Part shown: piece after piece, positions 1-5,600 of the stretch | How the letters are laid out: every line of letters begins with the position of its first letter | How positions within the stretch are numbered: the stretch's first letter is position 1 | From: Campylobacteraceae bacterium | GTDB lineage: Bacteria > Campylobacterota > Campylobacteria > Campylobacterales > Campylobacteraceae | Reading direction: 5' to 3' | Assembly (NCBI GenBank): GCA_012521935.1 | Contig: JAAYLJ010000081.1 | Coordinates: forward strand, 1-5,976 | Length of the DNA: 5,976 nucleotides | Position numbers and translations under genes: made by a program | Notes under the pieces: generated by a model | What the model was told of the DNA's origin: nothing | Databases searched by the model: none | What the model saw: only the letters and a program-made list of their open reading frames with translations

Positions 1-2951
1 AGAGTAAAGCTCTTAAAGATGTTAAATTTTTAGGGGCAAAGCCTGAGGCTATTAAAAAGGGTGAAGATAGACAAGCTTTTAAAGAAGCTATGGAAAAAAT
101 TGGAATGGATATGCCAAAAAGCAGATACGCTTATTCGCTTGAAGAGGCTTTAAAAGCGGCAGAATTCATAGGTTTTCCACTAATAATTAGAGCTTCTTAC
201 ACTCTTGCGGGTGGTGGGAGTGGAGTTGCTTACAATATGGATGAGTTTAAAGAGATTGCTGAAACTGGACTTGAAATTAGCCCTATAAATGAGATTTTGA
301 TTGAAGAGTCGTTGTTAGGATGGAAAGAGTATGAAATGGAAGTTATCAGAGATAGTGAAGATAACTGCATCATTGTTTGCTCCATTGAAAACATCGATCC
401 AATGGGAGTTCATACTGGAGACTCAATCACCATTGCCCCAGCTCTAACCCTCTCAGATAGAGAGTATCAAAAGATGAAAGAGGCTTCATTTGCCATCTTA
501 AGAGAGATAGGAGTAGATGCAGGGGGGTCAAATGTGCAGTTTGCAGTTGATCCAAAAAGTGGAAGAACTATCGTAATTGAGATGAATCCTAGAGTTAGTA
601 GATCCTCAGCTCTTGCCTCAAAAGCAACAGGATATCCCATAGCTAAAATAGCTACACTCTTAGCTGTTGGATTTACGCTTGAAGAGATAAAGAGTGATCT
701 TACAGGAAAACCAGCCTCGCTTGAGCCAGCAATTGACTATATAGTTACTAAAATACCCAGATTTACCTTTGAAAAATTCCCTTTGGCAAACTCAACCTTG
801 ACAACATCTATGAAAAGTGTTGGTGAGGTTATGGCGATAGGCAGAACTTTTAAAGAGTCATTTCAAAAGGCACTCTGCTCAATGGAGATGGATTGGAGTG
901 GGTTTGAAGAGATTAAGTGTAGTGATGAATTTTTAATTAGTGAGATAAGAAGGCCAAACTTTGAGAGAGTGCACTATATAGCTGAAGCATTTAGAAGAGG
1001 TTTTAGCGTAGATGAAGTTCATAAATTTTGCCAAGTAGATCCATGGTTTTTAAATGAGTTTAAAGAGATTATAGATTTTGAAAAAAAGATAGATATGGAT
1101 ATTTTAAATAATCCAACTCTTTTTAAAGAGGCAAAAAGTATGGGCTTTTCAGATAGAATGATAAGCTCGCTCATAAACAAGCAAGACAATTTAGACTTAA
1201 CGCAAAATGATATATATAGCGCTAGAAAAAGATGGGAGATAGGGCTTGATTACCTAAAGGTTGATAGCTGCGCAGGAGAGTTTGAAACAGATATTTCATA
1301 TCTATACTCTTCAACAAATAGTTCTGTTTTGGCTAAAGAGGTAGTTAAAAAAGATGATAGAAAAAAAGTTATGATTATTGGTGGTGGGCCAAATAGGATT
1401 GGGCAAGGGATTGAGTTTGATTACTGCTGCGTCCATGCTGCTTACGCCCTTAAAGATTTAGATATTACTACCATTATGTACAATTGCAACCCTGAAACTG
1501 TATCAACAGATTATGATACTAGTGATATTTTGTATTTTGAGCCAATAGATTTTGAACATGTTAGAAGTGTTATTGAAAGAGAAGATCCAGATGGAGTCAT
1601 AGTTCATTTTGGAGGGCAAACTCCTTTGAAAATTGCCAAAAGACTCACTGTTGTTGGGGCAAATATCATTGGAACAACAGCTAGGGTTATAGATTTGGCT
1701 GAAGATAGAGAAAAGTTTTCTAAATTTTTAAATGAGCACAGCATCAAACAGCCCAAAAATGATACCGCCACTAGCGAAAAAGAGGCTTTAGAAAAGGCTG
1801 ATAAAATTGGCTATCCAGTGCTAGTTAGACCAAGCTATGTTTTAGGTGGAAGAGCCATGAGAACAGTTTATAGTGAAGGGGAGTTAAAAGAGTATATGAG
1901 TGAGGCAGTTAGCGTTAGCCATAACTCTCCAGTTTTAATAGATAAGTTTTTAGATAATGCAATAGAGCTAGATGTAGATGCTATATGTGATGGGAAGAGT
2001 GTTTTCATTGGTGGAGTGATGGAACACATTGAAGAAGCGGGGATACATAGTGGAGATAGTGCATGCTCCTTGCCAGCCATAAACATTAGCGATAGACTTT
2101 TAAAAGAGGTGAAAGAGCAGACAAAAACAATCGCATTAAACCTAGGCGTGGTTGGACTTATGAATATCCAGTATGCCATCTATAAAGATGAGCTTTATAT
2201 GATTGAGGTGAATCCAAGGGCAAGTAGAACAGTCCCATTTGTTAGCAAAGCTACTGGAATCCCTATGGCAAAAGTTGCAACTAGAGTGATGGTTCAGGGC
2301 AACTTAAAAGAGGCGCTTGAATATTATGATACTTTTAAAAGTGTAGTAGAAATTGATGGGATATTTGAGCCAAAGATAAAAGATTTAGTTGCAGTAAAAG
2401 AGGCGGTATTTCCTTTTAGTAAACTTCCTGGAGCTGATCTTATCTTAGGGCCTGAAATGAAATCAACTGGTGAAGTAATGGGCATTAGTGACTCATTTGC
2501 AGCTTCTTTTGCAAAGAGCCAAATAGCTTCATTTAACACCCTTCCAACAAAAGGAACCATCTTTTTATCTTTAACTGATGAGGATAAGGCTATGGCAAAA
2601 GAGATAGCAAACTCATTTATGAATCTTGGATTTAAGATAGTTGCAACAAGTGGAACGCATAGAGTTTTAAGTAGCTTAAATATTGAGGCGGACTTTGTAT
2701 ATAAGATTAGTGAAGGAAGGCCAAATATAGAAGATAAGATTAAAAATAAAGAGATAGATTTAGTGATAAACACAAGTGATAATAAATCAAGCAAGGATGA
2801 CGCTAAAAAGATAAGACAATCTGTGCTTAGATTTAAAATCCCATACTTTACAACTGTAGCAGCAGCTCTCTCAGCAACAGAGGCGATAGTTGCCATTAAA
2901 GATGAGAGCGCACTTGAGCCAAAAGCGCTTCAAGATTACCTTACAAGATGA
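1..2951 (+). CDS. carB: Carbamoyl-phosphate synthase large subunit, 5' end cut by window edge
   Basis: CarB makes carbamoyl phosphate from bicarbonate, ammonia (delivered by glutaminase subunit CarA) and two ATP in the cytoplasm, feeding pyrimidine and arginine synthesis. The frame is open from base 3, so the ATG at 90 is internal; 982 codons are present and about 106 N-terminal residues are missing against E. coli CarB (1073 aa). Visible in order: the rest of the first ATP-grasp half with its glycine-rich loop GGGSG (nt 210-224) and EMNPRVSRSS (579-608); an oligomerisation segment (about 940-1290); the second half opening with GGGPNRIGQG (1380-1409), then PSYVLGGRAM (1830-1859) and EVNPRASRTVP (2205-2237); and a C-terminal MGS-like regulatory domain (about 2553-2948) with TSGT and EGRPNIEDKIKN. 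In E. coli that domain binds ornithine, UMP and IMP; here the allosteric response is inferred only. No frameshift or missing core motif is seen. The stop overlaps the next start as ATGA. Confidence 0.98.
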   Translation, partial: SKALKDVKFLGAKPEAIKKGEDRQAFKEAMEKIGMDMPKSRYAYSLEEALKAAEFIGFPLIIRASYTLAGGGSGVAYNMDEFKEIAETGLEISPINEILIEESLLGWKEYEMEVIRDSEDNCIIVCSIENIDPMGVHTGDSITIAPALTLSDREYQKMKEASFAILREIGVDAGGSNVQFAVDPKSGRTIVIEMNPRVSRSSALASKATGYPIAKIATLLAVGFTLEEIKSDLTGKPASLEPAIDYIVTKIPRFTFEKFPLANSTLTTSMKSVGEVMAIGRTFKESFQKALCSMEMDWSGFEEIKCSDEFLISEIRRPNFERVHYIAEAFRRGFSVDEVHKFCQVDPWFLNEFKEIIDFEKKIDMDILNNPTLFKEAKSMGFSDRMISSLINKQDNLDLTQNDIYSARKRWEIGLDYLKVDSCAGEFETDISYLYSSTNSSVLAKEVVKKDDRKKVMIIGGGPNRIGQGIEFDYCCVHAAYALKDLDITTIMYNCNPETVSTDYDTSDILYFEPIDFEHVRSVIEREDPDGVIVHFGGQTPLKIAKRLTVVGANIIGTTARVIDLAEDREKFSKFLNEHSIKQPKNDTATSEKEALEKADKIGYPVLVRPSYVLGGRAMRTVYSEGELKEYMSEAVSVSHNSPVLIDKFLDNAIELDVDAICDGKSVFIGGVMEHIEEAGIHSGDSACSLPAINISDRLLKEVKEQTKTIALNLGVVGLMNIQYAIYKDELYMIEVNPRASRTVPFVSKATGIPMAKVATRVMVQGNLKEALEYYDTFKSVVEIDGIFEPKIKDLVAVKEAVFPFSKLPGADLILGPEMKSTGEVMGISDSFAASFAKSQIASFNTLPTKGTIFLSLTDEDKAMAKEIANSFMNLGFKIVATSGTHRVLSSLNIEADFVYKISEGRPNIEDKIKNKEIDLVINTSDNKSSKDDAKKIRQSVLRFKIPYFTTVAAALSATEAIVAIKDESALEPKALQDYLTR

Positions 2952-3388
2952 GTAAAGATTTAATCTATCTTGCACAAACAGATACAACGGTTGGGTTTTT
3001 ATCTCAAAATATGAGAAAACTCAACCAAATTAAAAATAGAGATTTAGATAAACCTTGCATAATTTGTCTTTTTAGTAACCATGAACTTAAAAAAAGAGTA
3101 AGAGTTCCAAACTTTCTTAAAAATAGAGTAAGAAGAGCTAAAAAAACAACTTTTTTATATCCAAATGAAGTTGCAATTAGAGTTGTAAAAAATGAAAAAC
3201 ATAGCTCTTATTTTAAAAAATTTGGTTGGATTTACTCAACATCTGCGAATATATCTAGTAAAAATTTTAATATTGAGTATGCAAAGGAGAAAGCTGATAT
3301 CATTGTAGAGGATGAGAGAGGTTTTTTTGAAGCCCCGCCATCAAGTTTTTTTAGAGTTGGGAAAAGGAAATTAAGGAGGGTTAGATGA
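2948..3388 (+). CDS. Compact Sua5/YrdC/YciO-family protein, possible threonylcarbamoyl-AMP synthase
   Basis: This 146-aa protein resembles the YrdC/Sua5 fold, whose best-known members (TsaC/Sua5) make threonylcarbamoyl-AMP from threonine, bicarbonate and ATP for t6A at position 37 of ANN-decoding tRNAs. Recognisable pieces are TDTTVGF (residues 11-17, matching the PTEAVFG region), the K29-x-R31 basic motif followed by KP (35-36), TTFLYP (67-72, matching VTFVFP), AIRV (76-79), STSAN (97-101) and a PSS near the C terminus. It is short: E. coli TsaC has about 190 residues. The N-terminal helix and part of the middle are missing, while the KxR and SxN substrate motifs remain. The ATG lies inside the carB stop (ATGA) with no strong ribosome site, so translation probably depends on ribosomes finishing carB. 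The C terminus is very basic (KRKLRRVR). I recall a similar small gene after carB in Helicobacter and Campylobacter. Family membership is fairly secure; t6A activity is inferred, and an RNA-binding YciO-like role is possible. Confidence 0.85.
   Translation: MSKDLIYLAQTDTTVGFLSQNMRKLNQIKNRDLDKPCIICLFSNHELKKRVRVPNFLKNRVRRAKKTTFLYPNEVAIRVVKNEKHSSYFKKFGWIYSTSANISSKNFNIEYAKEKADIIVEDERGFFEAPPSSFFRVGKRKLRRVR
3373..3379 (+). promoter_or_regulatory. Strong Shine-Dalgarno site for the membrane-protein gene
   Basis: AAGGAGG lies within the last codons of the Sua5-like gene, five bases before the ATG at 3385. It supports that start and suggests that the third gene of the unit can recruit ribosomes itself, unlike the Sua5-like gene, which shows no comparable site before its start. 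Confidence 0.85.
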
Positions 3389-3828
3389 TTTATAAAGCGA
3401 TTAATGCTCTTGTTTTTGGGCTTGCAATGGTTTTAATGATAGATTTTATCCTCTTTATTGGTTTTAAACTTCACTATTTTGATTTTTATGAGATAAAAGA
3501 GTATTTTAATGTCTATTTTTTTGATAATCAATCTTTTCTAATAATCCTAACTTCATCACTAATTCTTGGATATTTAATGCTTTATAGTCCATTTCCAAAG
3601 TTTTTTCAATCTATATATTTAGCAGTTTTATTAGGAAGTTTAACTATTTTCTATCATCCAATTGGGCATAAAGTGGCTCAAGAGTTTTTCACCAAAGAGG
3701 ATCTTTCTTTTACTATTGGTAAGCAAAATTTTAAAGCAACTCTTTTATATGAGGGAAGAGATAAAATTTATATTAAAAGAGACGAAATTGAAAGGGTAAT
3801 TGTGATTAAAAAGGAGGATTTAAAGTAG
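3385..3828 (+). CDS. Three-helix inner-membrane protein of unknown function
   Basis: I do not recognise this 147-aa protein. By eye it has three hydrophobic segments: residues about 7-29 (rich in A, L, M, F and I, with one Asp at 20), 50-68 and 76-93. A polar C-terminal part of about 50 residues follows (FTIGKQNFKATLLYEGRDK then alternating charged and beta-branched residues to KKEDLK), which looks like a small beta-rich domain. The first segment could be an uncleaved signal anchor; there is no lipoprotein cysteine box or clear signal-peptidase site. The start is well supported by AAGGAGG five bases upstream, and the ATG overlaps the Sua5-like stop as ATGA, so it is very likely co-expressed with carB. 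The last nine bases overlap the convergent tcdA-like gene. No catalytic or transport motif is visible. Composition matches its neighbours, so there is no sign of recent transfer. It is probably a lineage-specific conserved hypothetical. Confidence 0.85.
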   Translation: MIYKAINALVFGLAMVLMIDFILFIGFKLHYFDFYEIKEYFNVYFFDNQSFLIILTSSLILGYLMLYSPFPKFFQSIYLAVLLGSLTIFYHPIGHKVAQEFFTKEDLSFTIGKQNFKATLLYEGRDKIYIKRDEIERVIVIKKEDLK

Positions 3829-4458
3829 TTTTTTTATAGCCAAACTAGCTAAAGTTAAACCAAAGCTACCTGTTACTCCAACAAAGCTTCCAAGCTTTTC
3901 TATCTTCATAACTTCAGATGAATACACTACTTCAAAATCCCCCCTAAATCCACTTTTACGCAAAATAGATCTAAATTTTTTAGCTAATGGATCTCCTTTT
4001 GTATTCCAAATAGAGTCAATTTTAATTTGAGTAGGATCAATCTTTTTAGCCCCACCCATAGAGCTTATAAATTTACTATTTTCAATGAAAAAAGGAAGGA
4101 GTGCTTTAGCGCTTAAATCATCAATAGCATCAATGACTAAATCAAATTTTAAAAAATCAAAACTCTCTATCCACTCTTTATCAATCTTAGTGCAAATTGG
4201 AATTATGGATGGGTAGAGAGTTTTTAAGTGGGCAACCTTATACTCTCCTACCGCTTCACTTCCAATTTGTCTATTTTGATTTGAGAGTTCAAATCTATCA
4301 AAATCAACCACTGTTATTTGGCTAACTCCAGTTCTAAAAAGAGCGTCTAAGCAAAATCCTCCAACTCCACCTACCCCTAAAAGTAAAACTTTAGAGCCAC
4401 TTAGCTTTTTAAATGAATTCTCTCCAAAAAGAGACTTTACTCTTTTAAATCTATCCAA
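3820..4458 (-). CDS. tcdA: ThiF/E1-like protein, probable tRNA threonylcarbamoyladenosine dehydratase (TcdA/CsdL family)
   Basis: TcdA uses ATP to activate the carboxyl group of t6A37 in tRNA and close it into cyclic t6A. This 212-aa protein shows the E1-like Rossmann fold: GVGGVGG (residues 28-34), an acidic strand end VDFD (51-54), N60-x-N62-R63-Q64 of the adenylation site, and VIDAID (108-113). TcdA-specific stretches follow: MGGAKKIDPTQI (134-145, close to the E. coli GGAGGQIDPTQI) and DPLAKK (156-161). These favour TcdA over ThiF or MoeB, and no CxxC zinc pairs are seen. It is shorter than E. coli TcdA (268 aa), mainly after residue 170, where the family's cysteine-containing loop is missing. 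The start is TTG: the next in-frame codon upstream that matters is a stop, and family similarity begins at once (RFKRVKSLFG). A weak AAAAGAG lies seven bases before it. The gene overlaps the end of surE by 22 bp, implying coupling. Older annotations may call such proteins MoeB or ThiF. Confidence 0.88.
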   Translation of the reverse strand: MDRFKRVKSLFGENSFKKLSGSKVLLLGVGGVGGFCLDALFRTGVSQITVVDFDRFELSNQNRQIGSEAVGEYKVAHLKTLYPSIIPICTKIDKEWIESFDFLKFDLVIDAIDDLSAKALLPFFIENSKFISSMGGAKKIDPTQIKIDSIWNTKGDPLAKKFRSILRKSGFRGDFEVVYSSEVMKIEKLGSFVGVTGSFGLTLASLAIKKLL

Positions 4459-5231
4459 TTTTGCACTCTTTTAATTGAACTTTTGGCTGTTAAGTTTAGC
4501 ATTGTTGGGGTTACTGAAACATACCCATCATTTATTGCTTTTAAATCACAACTTCTACTGACGCTAGACTCCCAACCAAGGGATGGCGCGCCAATCCAGT
4601 AGTATTCTAATCCTCTTGGGTTTCTATATAGATGAGCTTCATTTCCATAATCTCTTTTTCCATATGAGGTTATTTTAATTCCATTTGATTTTGAGATAGG
4701 CAGATAGGGTATATTTATATTTAAAAATTCTCTCTCTTCTAAAGGATACCCATCTTTGAAAATCTTTTGAACTATATCAAATATAGTTTTTTTAGCCAGT
4801 GCAAAATCAAAAATATTTAAATTCTCATCCCCTTTTTCAAAAACTTGAGAAATCGCAATGGAAGGAATGCCTTGTAAAGCCCCTTCCATAGCTGCCCCAG
4901 CAGTTCCACTATAGGTTATATCCTCACCCATATTTGCACCTAAATTTATCCCGCTAACTATTAAATCTGGAAGACTATCTTCACAAAAAAGTGCATTTAA
5001 TGCTAAATATATGCAATCGCTTGGCGTTCCATCATCTAATTTAAAAAAATCATCACTAATTTGTACAAATCTCAAAGGCTTGGTTAAAGTTAGCGAATGT
5101 CCGCAGGCTGATTTTTCAGTAGTTGGCGCAACAACTGTTATCTTTGCTAGTGGAGAGAGAGCTTCCACTAAAGCTTTTAGCCCAGGACTTTCAAAGCCAT
5201 CATCATTTGTAATAAGAATTCTCTTGCTCAA
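4437..5231 (-). CDS. surE: 5'/3'-nucleotidase SurE
   Basis: SurE is a cytoplasmic metal-dependent phosphatase that dephosphorylates nucleoside 5'- and 3'-monophosphates (and short polyphosphate in some species) and is linked to stationary-phase survival and stress. At 264 aa it has normal length. The N terminus RILITNDDG carries the metal-binding D10-D11; S41 (in EKSACGHS) and N96 (in SGIN) complete the metal site. The family signature SGINLGANMGEDITYSGT (residues 93-110) continues into AGAAMEG, and NPRGLEYYW (204-212) is the conserved C-terminal stretch seen in other Campylobacterota SurE proteins. The start is TTG at 5231-5229, chosen because AAAGGAAG sits five to six bases upstream and the family N terminus begins three codons later. 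It leads a two-gene unit with the tcdA-like gene. A TATAAT-type promoter lies just upstream in the gap shared with the divergent lpxB unit. No key residue is missing. Confidence 0.97.
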   Translation of the reverse strand: MSKRILITNDDGFESPGLKALVEALSPLAKITVVAPTTEKSACGHSLTLTKPLRFVQISDDFFKLDDGTPSDCIYLALNALFCEDSLPDLIVSGINLGANMGEDITYSGTAGAAMEGALQGIPSIAISQVFEKGDENLNIFDFALAKKTIFDIVQKIFKDGYPLEEREFLNINIPYLPISKSNGIKITSYGKRDYGNEAHLYRNPRGLEYYWIGAPSLGWESSVSRSCDLKAINDGYVSVTPTMLNLTAKSSIKRVQNWIDLKE

Positions 5232-5234
5232 CTG

Positions 5235-5243
5235 CTTCCTTTA
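5235..5243 (-). promoter_or_regulatory. Shine-Dalgarno site that fixes the TTG start of surE
   Basis: On the minus strand the sequence reads TAAAGGAAG, with its AGGA core (plus positions 5237-5240) five bases before the TTG. No ATG or GTG is better placed, so the site decides in favour of the TTG start. Confidence 0.8.
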
Positions 5244-5254
5244 AAAAAAGGGAT

Positions 5255-5281
5255 ATTATAGCAAAAATGCCTATATATCAA
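5255..5281 (-). promoter_or_regulatory. Predicted sigma-70 promoter of surE–tcdA
   Basis: On the minus strand an extended -10 element TGCTATAAT occupies 5263-5255, with a perfect TATAAT. TTGATA at 5281-5276 matches five of six bases of a -35 element, but the spacer is only 15 bp, so the extended -10 probably does most of the work, as is usual in Campylobacterota. Transcription would begin near 5248, leaving a leader of about 17 nt that contains the ribosome site. It is read from sequence only. Confidence 0.7.
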
Positions 5282-5301
5282 GGAGATTTATAAAGTTACT
5301 T

Positions 5302-5310
5302 TGATACAAT
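5302..5310 (+). promoter_or_regulatory. Predicted extended -10 promoter of the 89-aa gene and lpxB
   Basis: TGATACAAT, preceded by TT, fits the Campylobacterota housekeeping form TTTGnTAnAAT. No convincing -35 is seen, which is normal for this group. Transcription would begin near 5317, giving a leader of about 14 nt that just includes AAGGA. A second AT-rich candidate, TATAAA at 5289-5294, is weaker because it lacks the TGn extension. Confidence 0.65.
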
Positions 5311-5320
5311 TGTGTTAAAA

Positions 5321-5325
5321 AAGGA
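5321..5325 (+). promoter_or_regulatory. Shine-Dalgarno site for the 89-aa gene
   Basis: AAGGA with a five-base spacer (ATAAA) precedes the ATG at 5331. It supports a real, translated small gene rather than a chance open frame. Confidence 0.75.
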
Positions 5326-5330
5326 ATAAA

Positions 5331-5600
5331 ATGGCACCTACGCTAAAAGCTACAGTTAAACTAACCAAAGATTGGAAAGGTTGGTATATTGAGATTTATA
5401 ATCCTGAGAGTGACGAAAAATTTGAGTGTAAAGATGTTGACTCTTTTGAAGAGACTATGATGCAAATATCAACCAAATATTCTGATCCAATTGAAAAAGT
5501 AGATTGGATATGTGAGGAAAATGTTCATCCTGCAATGCTCGATGATTTAAGATCAAAAATGCAAGCTATGCAGGAAAAGTATATGAAAAGTGAAAAATGA
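5331..5600 (+). CDS. Small conserved-looking protein of unknown function upstream of lpxB
   Basis: I do not recognise this 89-aa protein. It has no signal peptide, membrane segment or cysteine pair (single cysteines at 33 and 61), so it should be cytoplasmic. The N-terminal two thirds alternate hydrophobic and polar residues (TVKLTKDWKGWYIEIYNP, then a turn ESDEKFECKD), suggesting a small beta hairpin. This is followed by an acidic helix (SFEETMMQISTKY), a short strand VDWICEE, and a methionine-rich charged C-terminal helix (about residues 66-88). The rich tryptophan/tyrosine content and regular secondary-structure pattern look like a folded protein. The gene has its own promoter and ribosome site, and its stop overlaps the lpxB ATG as ATGA, so LpxB synthesis is probably coupled to it. 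That context hints at a role connected with lipid A synthesis or with setting LpxB levels, but nothing in the sequence shows a mechanism. Confidence 0.85.
   Translation: MAPTLKATVKLTKDWKGWYIEIYNPESDEKFECKDVDSFEETMMQISTKYSDPIEKVDWICEENVHPAMLDDLRSKMQAMQEKYMKSEK

Larger units (their letters stand above)
5232..5330. other. Divergent intergenic region between surE and the lpxB unit
   Basis: This 99-bp AT-rich gap is the only non-coding stretch in the window. It holds the two back-to-back promoters and ribosome sites described separately. A 6-bp inverted repeat, TATCAA (5276-5281) and TTGATA (5301-5306), touches both promoters. I see no RNA gene, riboswitch or terminator in it. Confidence 0.8.

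Noticed and set aside
90..92. ATG at 90 as the carB start
   Set aside because: The frame stays open to the window edge, and the 29 codons before it (FLGAKPEAIKKGEDRQAF region) match conserved CarB sequence, so this is an internal methionine.
1868..2179. 103-codon open frame on the minus strand
   Set aside because: It lies wholly within the strongly conserved second ATP-grasp half of carB, has no ribosome site of note, and its translation resembles no protein; it is a shadow frame.
2324..2896. 190-codon open frame on the minus strand
   Set aside because: It is antisense to the carB C-terminal domain; its hydrophobic, serine-rich product is what the reverse of a Lys/Glu-rich gene gives by chance.
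3811..3818. Perfect AAGGAGGA near the end of the membrane-protein gene
   Set aside because: No start codon follows at a usable distance on the plus strand; it encodes Lys-Glu-Asp codons and is probably incidental.
3828..3856. Possible terminator: T-run followed by TAGC/GCTA arms
   Set aside because: The stem is only four base pairs, and the T-run is on the wrong side of it for the plus strand and reads as A's on the minus strand.
5011..5244. 77-codon plus-strand frame across the surE start
   Set aside because: It is antisense to the conserved N-terminal half of surE and has no promoter or ribosome site.
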